The notes: generated by a model from the sequence alone, not told the origin. A DNA stretch of 64,000 bases from G965233625 sp965233625 (GCA_965233625.1 OZ247499.1:1860001-1924000); one strand, 5' to 3'; positions 8,509 through 17,943 are shown, counted from the first letter of the stretch. Numbers and translations are program-made.

Positions 8509-9654
8509 ATGACATTGCTGAAGACGCTTGTCCCCTCCACGCTGATCGTAGCGCTCGCCTGTAGCGCGTTGCATGCGGCGGATATTTCTGCAGGGATCGA
8601 GAAGATCCGTCAGGCTGGCCCTAAGAACGCCGGGCAGCAGCAGGCGGTTGCGGGCTGGAAAGAAGTTTCGCAGGCTGACGTCGAGCAACTGCCGCAGATT
8701 CTGGCCGGCATGGATGGCGCCAACCGCCTGGCAACCAACTGGCTCCGCGCTGCGGCAGACACAGTAGCAAGTCGCGCGATGCAACAAGGAAAGCCGCTGC
8801 CCGTGAAGGCGCTGCAGGAATTTCTGAAAGAAGACGGCCACGCACCACACGCGCGTAGCACCGCTTACGAGCTAATCGCGCGCGCAGATGCAGACGCCGC
8901 CAGCACTTTGGCCCCGACGTTTCTGAACGATACAAGCCTTGAATTACGCCGGATCGCCGTTGACCTGCAAATGAAAGCCGCCGCGAAAGCAGAGGATGAA
9001 AAAGCGGCTGCCCAGCTTTACCGCACGGCGCTGACGGCTGCGCGCGACGTGGACCAGATTCAGGAAATCGATGAGAAGCTGACCAAGCTAGGCGTGAATG
9101 TGGACCTACCCGTCCACTTCGGCTTTATCACCCGCTGGAACCTGATCGCACCGTTTGAAAACGCGGACAAATCCGGCTGGGACGTTGCCTACGCTCCGGA
9201 AAAAGAGATCGATCTTTCAGAAACTTACGCAGGCAAGAATGGCGAAGTGAAGTGGATCACGCACGAAACAGAAGATGACTACGGCGTGGTTGATTTGAAC
9301 AAAGTCATTGGCAAAGTCAAAGGCGCCATCGCCTACGCACACTGCGAATTCGTCGCCGCCAAGGCGATGCCCTGCGAACTGCGTCTGGGTTGCATCAACG
9401 CCAACAAAGTATGGCTTAACGGCAAGTTGCTGACGGCCAACAACGTGTATCACGCCAATACCACGATCGATCAATACACCGGCCAGGGGAATCTGAAACC
9501 CGGTAAAAACACCATTCTGATCAAGGTCTGCCAGAATGAGCAGGAAGAGAACTGGGCGCAGCGCTGGCAGTTCCAGTTGCGTGTGTGTGACAAGTATGGG
9601 TCAGCCATTTTGTCGCAGGATCGCAAGCTGAAGCAGACGGCTTCCCTCCGCTAA
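8509..9654 (+). CDS. Secreted protein, helical repeat plus beta-sandwich-like C-terminus
   Basis: About 381 residues with a signal peptide (MTLLKTLVPSTLIVALACSA, cleaved after LHA). The first half is helical and HEAT-like (LAGMDGANRLATNWLRAAA; LEFLNDTSLELRRIAVDLQ-like). The second half, from about residue 205, looks beta-rich and resembles the sugar-binding/jelly-roll region of glycosidases: KVWLNGKLLTANNVYH and LKPGKNTILIKVCQNE. I choose the second ATG because AAAGGA lies 6 bases before it; an ATG 6 bases earlier is possible. The family is unnamed. It is followed at 52 bases by the PQQ propeller gene, so both probably act in the periplasm together. Confidence 0.75.
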   Translation: MTLLKTLVPSTLIVALACSALHAADISAGIEKIRQAGPKNAGQQQAVAGWKEVSQADVEQLPQILAGMDGANRLATNWLRAAADTVASRAMQQGKPLPVKALQEFLKEDGHAPHARSTAYELIARADADAASTLAPTFLNDTSLELRRIAVDLQMKAAAKAEDEKAAAQLYRTALTAARDVDQIQEIDEKLTKLGVNVDLPVHFGFITRWNLIAPFENADKSGWDVAYAPEKEIDLSETYAGKNGEVKWITHETEDDYGVVDLNKVIGKVKGAIAYAHCEFVAAKAMPCELRLGCINANKVWLNGKLLTANNVYHANTTIDQYTGQGNLKPGKNTILIKVCQNEQEENWAQRWQFQLRVCDKYGSAILSQDRKLKQTASLR

Positions 9655-9706
9655 CACAACGCCTGGCTAATCTTCCATCCGTAATAAACCATCGAGATAA
9701 ATTGAG

Positions 9707-10921
9707 ATGAAAAACTTTATTCTGACGTTATGTGCAGCCGGCTGCGTCTGTCTGTTCGCCGGCGCCGAGTGGAAACAGTTCCGTGGCGGCGGCCAGTCCA
9801 GCGTGGCTGCAGATGTTGAACTGCCTACTAAATGGACGGGCGACGCCGCTGGCAATGTCGCCTGGAAATCGAAGCTGCCCGGCCGCGGACCATCAGGGCC
9901 AATACTGGTAGACGGCGCCGTGATCGTCACCTGCTCTGGCGGAGTGAAGCAGGACCGGTTGTATGTGATCTCGTTCGACGAAAAAACGGGCAAGGAAAAC
10001 TGGCGGCGTGAATTCTGGGCAACAGGCCGCACTAGTTCTCACCCGACCAGCGCCAATGCGGCGCCGACACCGGCCAGTGATGGCAAACGCATCTTCGCGT
10101 TCTTCTCTTCGAGTGATCTGATCTGCCTTGATTTGCAGGGCAATCTGCTCTGGTACCGTGGCCTGGCGATTGATTATCCCAAAGCAGGAAACGATGTCGG
10201 GATGGCGTCTTCGCCACTGGTTGTCGGCGACACGGTCATCGTGCAGTCCGAAAGCCAGGGCGATTCCTTTGTGGAAGCGGTCAACGCAGCCACGGGCGAA
10301 ACACGATGGCACAAGACGCGCGATCAACGCGCCAACTGGAGTTCGCCTACGCTGGTTCCCGCCAGCGGTAAACGTCCCGATCTGGTGTTGTTACAGTCAC
10401 CCGATTCTGGTCTGAATCTGGTGAAGCCCGATACGGGCGAAGTGATGTGGTCGTACAAAATCAAGACGGGCGGCATCCCTTCGGCCGCAGTGCGGGGTGA
10501 CTGGATTTTTGTCTCGGCCAACGGTCTCACCGCGTTTCAGTTCGGAGAAGACTCAACCTCGCCAGAACTGAAATGGGACGAATCCGCCATGCAGCCCGGC
10601 ACCGCCAGCCCCATCGTGCACGAAGACAGTGTATACGTCGTGAAAGGCGGCGTGCTCTCCGCAGCCGAAGCGGCCACCGGCAAACGCAAATGGAAAGTCC
10701 GCGTAGGCGGCACCTACTGGTCAACGCCTGTGGTTGCCGATGGCAAAATGTACATGGCCGGCTACGACGGTAGTGTGCGGGTGGTAGACCTGTCGGGCGC
10801 CAAAGCAAAGGTCGCCGCTGAAAATGAGATGAACGGCAAATTCCAGGGTTCGCCCGCCGTCGGTGCAGATGCCATGTACCTCCGCAGCGATGGCTATCTC
10901 TGGAAGATTTCCGCCAACTAA
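9707..10921 (+). CDS. Secreted PQQ-like beta-propeller protein
   Basis: 404 residues beginning with a signal peptide (MKNFILTLCAAGCVCLFAGA). Repeated blades with PQQ/BamB-type motifs are visible: AGNVAWKSKLPG, FDEKTGKENWRR, VNAATGETRWHK, VKPDTGEVMWSY, AEAATGKRKWKV. The 'A.tG...W' strand marks each blade. Such propellers in planctomycetes are mostly non-catalytic scaffolds rather than quinoprotein dehydrogenases, and I see no PQQ-binding Cys-Cys pair. It follows the jelly-roll-like secreted protein on the same strand and faces a convergent gene. Confidence 0.85.
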   Translation: MKNFILTLCAAGCVCLFAGAEWKQFRGGGQSSVAADVELPTKWTGDAAGNVAWKSKLPGRGPSGPILVDGAVIVTCSGGVKQDRLYVISFDEKTGKENWRREFWATGRTSSHPTSANAAPTPASDGKRIFAFFSSSDLICLDLQGNLLWYRGLAIDYPKAGNDVGMASSPLVVGDTVIVQSESQGDSFVEAVNAATGETRWHKTRDQRANWSSPTLVPASGKRPDLVLLQSPDSGLNLVKPDTGEVMWSYKIKTGGIPSAAVRGDWIFVSANGLTAFQFGEDSTSPELKWDESAMQPGTASPIVHEDSVYVVKGGVLSAAEAATGKRKWKVRVGGTYWSTPVVADGKMYMAGYDGSVRVVDLSGAKAKVAAENEMNGKFQGSPAVGADAMYLRSDGYLWKISAN

Positions 10922-10941
10922 CGCTTCGCCAAGGTAAGGAA

Positions 10942-12672
10942 CTAAGGAGCCAGTTTCAGCACCGGCTCCAGCCAGTTCACATGATCCTGTATATCAAAAG
11001 GCGCCGCCCCTTGTGGACGGTCGGCGCCGGCCTGGCTTGTGACCAGAATGAGGCGCCGCGCGTTAGCTGCCGTGGGTAGTTGTAACCTACCGCTGCTGTG
11101 AATCTTTCTTTCGCCATAGAGCAACGGGCTTTCATACAACGGCTTGCCGTCACTGCGGTTGAGATAGACGGCAGCTCTCGCACAGCCGCCGCGGCCTGCT
11201 GCGTCGTCGAGTGCTACGGATGCCTGGAACTGCATGGCATTGCCGGGTAGTTCATAGTGCAACTCGCATTGTGCATGCGTTCCCAGCCCCCAGGCATGGC
11301 TCGCGCCAGCACTGCGGAGCGGTGTTTGTAACACACTCTGGTTCGTCCGCCACGGCAGCCCCTTGCCGAAGGTTGATTTCTGAATCACCTCAACCGGCCG
11401 GAGCGAAGTCAGCGGCAATTCATCCGGCATTAAAGTCAGCCGGCTCACAATGTCCGTAAACTTGATCCACACAGGGTCGAGGCTCCAGGCGGGATGCACT
11501 TGATGGCGCCAGGTCGTCGGATCTCTGGTTTCGACATCCGCATCCCACGTCCGATGATGCTCATCCACCAACCCCTGCAGATGTTCGATCTGCCGGCGGT
11601 AGTTTTCCAGATGCCTGACGTGCATCTTTTCGTATCGTTCCGCACTGGCGTGAAGCTTTTTGACCGCGGTCGAATGCTCGCGCTTCGCTGCTTCTTCAAG
11701 CTGTTTCTTTTTCTGCGGCGTGTGCTGCTGACGCGAATTCGCAATGCGTTTCAAAGCTGCCTCTGCACGCCTGCCAGCCTCACTTATGCGCCGCTTATGG
11801 GCCGCAGTCCGGCTTTCGTGGGTGTCTGTTACTTTGACGATTCTCTTTTTCAAATCTTCAATCCGGCTTTCCATTCTGCCGACCTGATCCAGCTTCCGCA
11901 CGCGATCAGCATCGTGCGAATGGCCCACTGCATGGAAGGTGCTTGCCGGGGCGGTTGCAACAAGACCATCGCGGCATTTGATGATAAACCGCTCGCCAGC
12001 GCTTTCTACCTGCTGCAGCACCAGGCGGTTATGAGTCTCTGTGTCGAGGGGAAGATGCAGTTCCTCAATCACGGCGAAAGCGAACACCTGCGGTCCATCC
12101 GCGGTCAGCAATTGCGCGCCGGTGGATTGCCAACGCAGTCTTCCAAACGAATGAATGCTGCCATCCCGTAGAAAAACATGACCTGGCGAAAATCTCCGGC
12201 GGCTACGCGACGTGAAGCAGATTCGCGTCACGCCCGCGGGCAATACCCGTAGTTCTTCAATGGCGCCCGCGTCTGGCGATGCAAGAAAACTGCTGCACCG
12301 AACACGCAGGTGGGCAGGTATCTGCCCCGCGTCTGTATCCTTCGCCGCCACATACTCCAGAACAACGCCAGGAATGCAGTCACCGCCGGCCAATTCGATA
12401 AATCCGCCCGGGTTGCCTTGCACGCCCGCACTTAGCAGAGCCCGGTTAGCGTACCAGCGTAAGCGGTCGTCGCCCGTGGCAATGGCTTTTCCATCAGCGG
12501 TGGGCGTCTCGACAGCTTTGTCCCAGCCCGCAAGCGCGGCGCCATCAATGCGTTCACCCGATTGCAGCTGAAACAGGTAGCGCCCGGCATAAACCGGCGC
12601 CGTGGCGAAGATCAGCAGGGTTGCCACCAGCAATCCCAGACTGGCACGAGAAATGTTTTTCTCCGCTACCAC
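10942..12672 (-). CDS. Secreted NPCBM/NEW2-domain protein with coiled coil
   Basis: 576 residues. A signal peptide (about residues 8-30, LGLLVATLLIFATAPVYAG) leads into a beta-rich part. A long charged coiled coil follows at about 270-370 (KLDQVGRMESRIEDLKKR; RRISEAGRRAEAALKRI). The C-terminal 170 residues look like an NPCBM/NEW2 carbohydrate-binding domain: SHAWGLGTHAQCELHYELP and FQASVALDDAAGRGGCARAAV. NPCBM domains bind carbohydrate and occur beside glycosidase domains, but no catalytic domain is present. This makes a cell-surface or periplasmic glycan-binding role likely. Confidence 0.78.
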   Translation of the reverse strand: MVAEKNISRASLGLLVATLLIFATAPVYAGRYLFQLQSGERIDGAALAGWDKAVETPTADGKAIATGDDRLRWYANRALLSAGVQGNPGGFIELAGGDCIPGVVLEYVAAKDTDAGQIPAHLRVRCSSFLASPDAGAIEELRVLPAGVTRICFTSRSRRRFSPGHVFLRDGSIHSFGRLRWQSTGAQLLTADGPQVFAFAVIEELHLPLDTETHNRLVLQQVESAGERFIIKCRDGLVATAPASTFHAVGHSHDADRVRKLDQVGRMESRIEDLKKRIVKVTDTHESRTAAHKRRISEAGRRAEAALKRIANSRQQHTPQKKKQLEEAAKREHSTAVKKLHASAERYEKMHVRHLENYRRQIEHLQGLVDEHHRTWDADVETRDPTTWRHQVHPAWSLDPVWIKFTDIVSRLTLMPDELPLTSLRPVEVIQKSTFGKGLPWRTNQSVLQTPLRSAGASHAWGLGTHAQCELHYELPGNAMQFQASVALDDAAGRGGCARAAVYLNRSDGKPLYESPLLYGERKIHSSGRLQLPTAANARRLILVTSQAGADRPQGAAPFDIQDHVNWLEPVLKLAP

Positions 12673-12908
12673 CGGCAGACCTCCGGCGCATGCCCGGCAA
12701 TCCGTTGAACAAAGGCAATGACTGCCGCAGTCACTAAAGTCAGTAGTACGCAGACTTTACTCATCAGACAGGTTGCAAAGGGAAGGTGGAATTCTGGCGG
12801 GTTGGACTGTTTACCCATTGTAATGCAAACCGCAGGCGCCGTTGTCAAAATGCGGGGCAGGACGATAACATTGAAGTAGACAGACGAAAGAACCCCCGCG
12901 GTGATTCA

Positions 12909-13877
12909 ATGAGTAACGGCCCCAGTTTAGACATTGTCAGCGATCTAGAGATTGTCACTGAAGGCGGCGGATGCGCCGGCGGTTCGTGCTCTGGCCCCTC
13001 TTCGTCTGGCGTGGCAAATCAATCGCGCCGGTTGCCTTCGTGGCTGAAACGGCAGGTTCCTCTGGGTAGCGGTAACAACTTCACGAATAATTTGATCGCG
13101 GAACTGGGTTTAGAAACTATCTGCGATAGCGGCCGTTGCCCCAACCGCACCGAGTGTTATTCGCAGAAAACCGCCACGTTTATGATTCTGGGCAACGTCT
13201 GTACGCGGCCATGCGGATTCTGCTCCGTGGATCGTGGCCGACCAGATGCACTAGAAGCTGACGAACCACAGCGCGTGGCCGAAGCCGCACACCGCCTGGG
13301 TTTGAAGCACGTTGTTATCACTTCGGTCACCCGCGACGATCTGCCCGACGGCGGTGCTGAGCATTTCTACCAGACGGTTGTCGCGGTCCGCGAGAAAACC
13401 GGCGCCGGTGTGGAAGTGTTAACGCCCGACTTCGTTGGTCTGCCAGACGCATTGGACCGCGTCATTGATTCGGCGCCCGAGGTGTTTAATCACAATACCG
13501 AAACTGTCCCGCGTCTGTACCGCAAGGTCCGCGGCCCGAAGTCCGACTATGCATGGACGCTGGAATTGATGCGGCGGATCAAGCAACGGAACCCTGCAAT
13601 CAGGACCAAAAGCGGTCTGATGCTGGGACTTGGCGAAACGCAGGAAGAACTGCTCGACACGCTGGCGGACCTTTTGGACGCCGGTTGCGATTTTCTGACA
13701 CTGGGCCAATACCTGCAGCCTGCCGTCGAAAAATACCTGCCCGTTGTCCGCTATATTCCGCCCGAAGAATTCACGGAACTGGGCAGACTAGCCAAGGCGA
13801 TGGGATTCAAGCAGGTTGCCAGCGGCCCGTTTGTCCGTAGCAGCTACCACGCCCGCGACATGGCGGAAATGATCTAA
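12909..13877 (+). CDS. lipA: Lipoyl synthase
   Basis: A radical-SAM enzyme of about 322 residues that inserts two sulfurs into protein-bound octanoyl groups. Both cluster motifs are intact: the LipA-specific C-x4-C-x5-C in ICDSGRCPNRTECYS near residue 72, and the radical-SAM C-x3-C-x2-C in CTRPCGFC near residue 98. VITSVTRDDLPDGGA, RTKSGLMLGLGET and FLTLGQYLQP are also lipA signatures. I start at the ATG giving MSNGPSLD, because the upstream extension is Arg-rich and lacks homologous character. The N-terminus has a Gly/Cys-rich insertion (GGGCAGGSCSG) not usual in LipA. A hairpin terminator follows. Confidence 0.95.
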   Translation: MSNGPSLDIVSDLEIVTEGGGCAGGSCSGPSSSGVANQSRRLPSWLKRQVPLGSGNNFTNNLIAELGLETICDSGRCPNRTECYSQKTATFMILGNVCTRPCGFCSVDRGRPDALEADEPQRVAEAAHRLGLKHVVITSVTRDDLPDGGAEHFYQTVVAVREKTGAGVEVLTPDFVGLPDALDRVIDSAPEVFNHNTETVPRLYRKVRGPKSDYAWTLELMRRIKQRNPAIRTKSGLMLGLGETQEELLDTLADLLDAGCDFLTLGQYLQPAVEKYLPVVRYIPPEEFTELGRLAKAMGFKQVASGPFVRSSYHARDMAEMI

Positions 13878-14273
13878 ACCGCCTCCGTAGCCAGTCATTA
13901 CTGCACCGTCGCACTGCAGGTGCGACCGTGTTTCTTTCGCCGCTAGCGTGCTGTGCTGGCAGCGTCTGCCTGCAACTGGCTGTCAAAAGAGTTGGATTAT
14001 GCCGGTTCTTTCGTCAAAGACGGTTAGTGAAATTGTCCGATGACAGTTCACAGTCGCCGCGCCGGGATCACCGGCAGGCATGTGCGTCCGGTGTAAATTT
14101 TTCGCTATTTACGCCCTGGCAGTTTGCCGGCACAATACGCCGCCATTTCAAAAAAGCAGGCACGGAATTCCTGCACTTGAACGTGGTGGGCGTCCCGCGG
14201 CGCCCGGTGCAATCTCCCCGTACACGAACATTCGTCTGACCTTAGCTCAGAAAGACAGCAAGGAGTGCTAATC
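13878..14273. other. Intergenic region between lipA and the skp-like gene
   Basis: The stretch holds the lipA terminator hairpin near its start and an AAGGAG Shine-Dalgarno at its end. Open frames across the middle have poor protein character and no start with a ribosome site. I see no clear -35/-10 pair. It must carry the promoter for the skp-like/lpxC operon. Confidence 0.6.
13904..13930 (+). terminator. Probable terminator after lipA
   Basis: GTCGCAC and GTGCGAC pair perfectly around a TGCAG loop. The stem extends past one C-C mismatch with CAC and GTG. It is followed by TTTCTTTC, a U-rich tract, and lies about 27 bases past the lipA stop codon. Confidence 0.65.
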
Positions 14274-14894
14274 GTGAGAACTTCCATTATTCTGACCAGC
14301 CTCATGGCCGGTGTCGTCATGATCGTCGCCAGCAGCACGGCACAAGCCGCCAATCCGGTGGTCGTTCTGGATGTTGCCAAGGTCTTCAAAGAACACGTCC
14401 GTTTCAAAAAAGAAATGGAAATGATGACCGCCGAGGCAAAGACCTTTCAGGAATCCCTCAAGCAGCAGGAAGCCCAGCTTCGTCAGTTGGCGGAGCAGCT
14501 TAATCTTAAGAAAGTGGGCACGCCTGAATACTCGCAGATTGAGGAGCAGTTGACGCGCATTCGGTCTGACGGTCAGGTCCGCGTGCAGATGAAGAAGAAG
14601 GAACTGATGGTCCGCGAAGCGAAGATCTACTACAAGTACTACACCGAACTGCAGGGCTACGTGACGCAGTTCGCCACTCAGCATGGCATCAGCCTCGTGC
14701 TTCGCTGGAACAGCTCTGAAATCGATCCTGACAACCGCGTGTCGGTTCAGCAGGGCATCGCCCGTGGTGTGGTCTATCAGCGCAGCCTGGACATCACCGG
14801 CCTGATGATCACCAAAGTTAACGAGGGCGTGCCAAATCCTAGCACCGCCCGCGCACCTGGCGCCACCATTCCAGGCCGCACTGCTCCTCGCTAA
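14274..14894 (+). CDS. OmpH/Skp-family periplasmic chaperone
   Basis: About 206 residues. The start is the GTG with AAGGAG ending 8 bases before it. A signal peptide (RTSIILTSLMAGVVMIVASS, cleaved near AQA) is followed by VVVLDVAKVFKEHVRFKKEM, which matches the opening strand and helix of Skp/OmpH. Long charged helices follow (AKTFQESLKQQEAQLRQLAE), the tentacle arms of the family. Skp carries unfolded outer-membrane proteins across the periplasm. The gene sits directly before lpxC, as skp often neighbours lpx genes, which supports an outer-membrane biogenesis role. The C-terminal tail is Pro/Ala-rich. Confidence 0.85.
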   Translation: MRTSIILTSLMAGVVMIVASSTAQAANPVVVLDVAKVFKEHVRFKKEMEMMTAEAKTFQESLKQQEAQLRQLAEQLNLKKVGTPEYSQIEEQLTRIRSDGQVRVQMKKKELMVREAKIYYKYYTELQGYVTQFATQHGISLVLRWNSSEIDPDNRVSVQQGIARGVVYQRSLDITGLMITKVNEGVPNPSTARAPGATIPGRTAPR

Positions 14895-15021
14895 CGGAGC
14901 CTGCGGATAAAGGCGAGTGTATTCATTACAAGCCGGTAGCCTTTTGGTGCTGCCGGCTCTGATACAACTCGCCACCAGCAACCAACAGATAGCCCCTTCC
15001 CGATCGATCCGCGGACCATTG

Positions 15022-15894
15022 ATGACAACACTCAGGAAGCAGAACACCCTCGGCGCCGTTGCTAAAGTTTCAGGTACTGGTTACTGGAGCGGGCAGCAGG
15101 TCAACCTGGAGTTTCACCCGGCAGAGGCCAATGCGGGCGTGACTTTTGTTCACACAGAACACTCTCCGCCCGTCCGCATCCCCGCGCAGGTGGCCAGCCG
15201 CATTGAACAGCCAAGACGCACGACGCTGCGTCAAGGCAGTGCAACGGTCGAAATGATCGAACACATTCTCGCGGCGCTGGCCGGTTTGCAGATCGACAAT
15301 TGCGATGTGCACATCGACCGCAACGAAGCGCCAGGGTTTGACGGCTCTGCACGCGACTTCGTCGAAGCCCTCGACGCCGCGGGGATCAAAACGCAGGACG
15401 CCACCCGGCCCGTGCTCGTTGTGTCCGAACCCGTGCGCGTCGGCAACGACGAAGAATGGATTGAAGCCCGGCCCTCGCGGAGCCCAGGCCTCAAGGTGAA
15501 ATACCGCCTGGACTACGGCATGGAGCATCCGATCGGCCGCCAGTCGCTGGAAATGCAGATAACACCCCACAAGTTCCGCAATGAACTGGCCGCAGCACGC
15601 ACCTTCCTGATGATGGAAGAAGCGCAGTGGCTGCGGGATCAGGGCCTCGGCGCCCACGTCACACCGCAAGATCTGCTGATCTTCGACGACATGGGACCGA
15701 TCGAAAACGAACTACGCTTTGAAGATGAATGCGTCCGCCATAAAACGCTCGATGTCGTAGGCGACCTCGCACTGGCAGGCTGTGACATTCATGGTTATGT
15801 AGTGGCGCACCGCAGCGGGCACCGGCTGAATTGCAGCCTGGTCAGCGCGCTGCTTCTAGAAAACGAAATTATTGACAGCGGGAGAGCCGCGTGA
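15022..15894 (+). CDS. lpxC: UDP-3-O-acyl-N-acetylglucosamine deacetylase
   Basis: About 290 residues. LpxC removes the N-acetyl group in the committed step of lipid A synthesis. Recognisable parts are the opening ...VSGTGYWSGQQV, the zinc-site strand IEHILAALAGLQIDNCDVHI, the 'APGFDGSARDFVEAL' motif, and the C-terminal HKTLDVVGDLALAG with the second zinc-ligand His and Asp. The frame is open further upstream from a GTG, but the ATG giving MTTLRKQNT fits LpxC length. The stop overlaps the next gene's GTG start by 4 bases, so the two are translationally coupled. The presence of lpxC argues for an outer membrane with lipid A-type lipid. Confidence 0.93.
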   Translation: MTTLRKQNTLGAVAKVSGTGYWSGQQVNLEFHPAEANAGVTFVHTEHSPPVRIPAQVASRIEQPRRTTLRQGSATVEMIEHILAALAGLQIDNCDVHIDRNEAPGFDGSARDFVEALDAAGIKTQDATRPVLVVSEPVRVGNDEEWIEARPSRSPGLKVKYRLDYGMEHPIGRQSLEMQITPHKFRNELAAARTFLMMEEAQWLRDQGLGAHVTPQDLLIFDDMGPIENELRFEDECVRHKTLDVVGDLALAGCDIHGYVVAHRSGHRLNCSLVSALLLENEIIDSGRAA

Positions 15895-17003
15895 AGACCT
15901 TGCGACTGGCCGTGATCGGCACCGGGCACCTTGGACGTATTCACACCCGTCTGCTGAAGAGCCTGGAAGACGTGGAAGATCTGGAACTCGTCGGTGTCGT
16001 TGACCCGGTCGAGGATTCGCGACAGGCAGTCGCCCAGGAATTCGGCACGCAGCAATTTGCCTGTCATACGGAAGTCGCCGGTGAAATTGACGCCGCGATC
16101 GTGGCAGCACCGACGCAGCATCATCATGCGATTGTTGCGGACCTTCTCAAGAAGAACGTACACGTACTGGTGGAAAAGCCAGTAACGCTGGACGTGGATC
16201 AAGCCGACGATCTGGTCGCCATCGCCAAGCAGAAAAAACGCGTGCTGCAGGTCGGACACGTCGAACGGTTCAACCCCGCGCTCTCCGCGGCACAACCTTA
16301 CGTCGCCCAGCCCAAGTACATCGAAGCCACCCGCGCCAGCGGCTACACCTTCCGCTCGGTAGATGTTGGTGTGGTGCTTGACCTGATGATTCACGATATC
16401 GACGTGGTGCTCTCACTGGCCCGCAGCAAAGTGGTGCAGGTCCAGGCGCTCGGCGCCGCGGTGTTCGGCCCGCACGAAGACATGGCACAAGCGCGGCTGA
16501 CGTTCGAGAACGGTTGTGTCGCCAACCTGACGGCATCCCGCTGTAGCTACCAGCCGCAACGGACCATGAACGTTTTCTCCGGCACTGGGTTCGCCGCAAT
16601 TGATTTCGGCGCCTGCACCGCGAAAGTCATTCAACCTTCGGCGGAACTGCTCAACCGCGAACTGGATGTGCATTCGCTGCCCGCTGAAGAGAAGACCGCG
16701 ATCCGCGAAAACCTGTTCGAGTCGTACTTGCCGGTTCACGAACTGGAAGTGCAACGCGGCAACGCGATTCTGGATGAACAGACCGATTTTGTGACCAGCA
16801 TCCGCAGCCGTCGTTCGCCCGTTGTCTGTGGCGAACAGGGTCGCGACGCTGTTGCCGTTGCCAAACGGATCATCAGCAAAATTGAAGCGCATCGCTGGAA
16901 CGGCGCCAGTGAAGGGCCCTGCGGACCACTGGCCATCGCAGAACCTTCGGTGCTTGCCGGCCCAGGCTGGGCGAAAGTCGGAGACGATCAGAAAGCAGCC
17001 TAG
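15891..17003 (+). CDS. Gfo/Idh/MocA-family dehydrogenase, possibly GnnA-like
   Basis: 370 residues. A Rossmann NAD(P) site is at the start (AVIGTGHLGRIHTR). The family's catalytic EKP motif is in VHVLVEKPVTLD near residues 95-97. VGHVERFNPAL and LDLMIHDIDVVL follow. The family oxidises sugar hydroxyls. The GTG start lies inside the lpxC stop (4-base overlap). GnnA, which oxidises the 3-hydroxyl of UDP-GlcNAc for 3-amino lipid A, is a member of this family found near lpx genes, so a lipid A sugar dehydrogenase is a reasonable inference. No GnnB-type aminotransferase lies next to it. A short Gly/Pro-rich tail is unremarkable. Confidence 0.82.
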   Translation: MKTLRLAVIGTGHLGRIHTRLLKSLEDVEDLELVGVVDPVEDSRQAVAQEFGTQQFACHTEVAGEIDAAIVAAPTQHHHAIVADLLKKNVHVLVEKPVTLDVDQADDLVAIAKQKKRVLQVGHVERFNPALSAAQPYVAQPKYIEATRASGYTFRSVDVGVVLDLMIHDIDVVLSLARSKVVQVQALGAAVFGPHEDMAQARLTFENGCVANLTASRCSYQPQRTMNVFSGTGFAAIDFGACTAKVIQPSAELLNRELDVHSLPAEEKTAIRENLFESYLPVHELEVQRGNAILDEQTDFVTSIRSRRSPVVCGEQGRDAVAVAKRIISKIEAHRWNGASEGPCGPLAIAEPSVLAGPGWAKVGDDQKAA

Positions 17004-17186
17004 TGGTCGACTGGCGGAATACGAGTCGTGGCGCCACGCCCGGCAATCTGAAGTGAATGGCTCATGCAGGCCAGCAGGTTACGACGATATTAACAGTCGT
17101 GCGGCTTGCATCAAGCTATTGCCTTCTTCAAGAAATCATCGCCTGGTTGATGCCCGTTGCGATGCGACTCGTCTCAGGCTCCGCCC

Positions 17187-17915
17187 ATGTTTCTCTGCGA
17201 ACTTGCGTCGCGACGCAAGACGGCCATCATCAGCCAGATCTACATCGGCATCACCACGTTGATGCTGACAGGCTGTCAGTTGTCTGACTTCGATTCAGCA
17301 GTCCGCCCGATGCTGGGGACAGTTGAACAGGCAGAGGCGCCGCCGGCTGCTGCGTTGCCAGCTACAAGCCTCATTGTGCTTGGCTATCGCACAACGTCTG
17401 ATCAGATCAACGCAACGGCGGTTGCCGATGGCGCACCCGCGATGCAGCCTGCCTTGCAATGCTGGCTTCAAGTCCGCTATCCGCATCCCGGCGGCAAAGC
17501 CGGCATGGCACAAGCCATGCTCGTCACGCAGCCGTTGCAAGATCCGGCTGCTATTTTTCGCAGCACGGTAGAGCAGACGCTTGCAGACCCGCTTATCACT
17601 AGTGGTTTCACGGCGGCGAAAAAGCTTGATATCGATGGTGAGGAGGCAGCGACGATGCTTTCCGACCTACGTAACCGCAAGTTCTTCCGGCGGTCGGAGC
17701 TTAACGGCGCCAGCGCGTATATTGCCGTCGAAGCAGCAGGGAACGACTACGGGCGGCCCTTTTTCAATCAGCCGGCAATGGACCAGCTCTGTTTGAAGTG
17801 CTGGCACGAAGGCGTCACCTGCCAGCCCGCTGAGCCGGTGAACAGTCCGCAGAAGCAGAGCGTTCCCTCGGCTAACATTAGCCACTTGAGAAGATTGCCA
17901 CCCGTATCCGAGTAA
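17187..17915 (+). CDS. Probable lipoprotein of unknown function
   Basis: About 242 residues. The start chosen gives a basic segment (ELASRRKTAIISQ) and a hydrophobic core ending in a lipobox, TLMLTGC, so lipidation on Cys about 30 is likely. The mature part has a plausible alpha/beta domain (LIVLGYRTTSDQINATAV; AMLVTQPLQDPAAIFRSTVEQ), then a Cys-rich, probably flexible tail (LCLKCWHEGVTC). I do not recognise a family. An 18-base perfect palindrome falls in the codons for the basic part of the signal peptide. Confidence 0.6.
   Translation: MFLCELASRRKTAIISQIYIGITTLMLTGCQLSDFDSAVRPMLGTVEQAEAPPAAALPATSLIVLGYRTTSDQINATAVADGAPAMQPALQCWLQVRYPHPGGKAGMAQAMLVTQPLQDPAAIFRSTVEQTLADPLITSGFTAAKKLDIDGEEAATMLSDLRNRKFFRRSELNGASAYIAVEAAGNDYGRPFFNQPAMDQLCLKCWHEGVTCQPAEPVNSPQKQSVPSANISHLRRLPPVSE
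17202..17219. other. 18-bp perfect palindrome within the lipoprotein start
   Basis: CTTGCGTCG is followed at once by CGACGCAAG, a perfect dyad with no spacer. It lies within the first codons of the lipoprotein gene. It could form an mRNA hairpin at the start site or be a protein-binding dyad; it may also be chance. Confidence 0.5.
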
Positions 17916-17943
17916 CACATAGCAAAGAAACTCTCAGCGACCG

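Noticed and set aside
13928..14239. A 103-residue open frame between lipA and the skp-like gene
   Set aside because: It overlaps the lipA terminator region, lacks a ribosome site and reads as Arg/Cys-rich noise.
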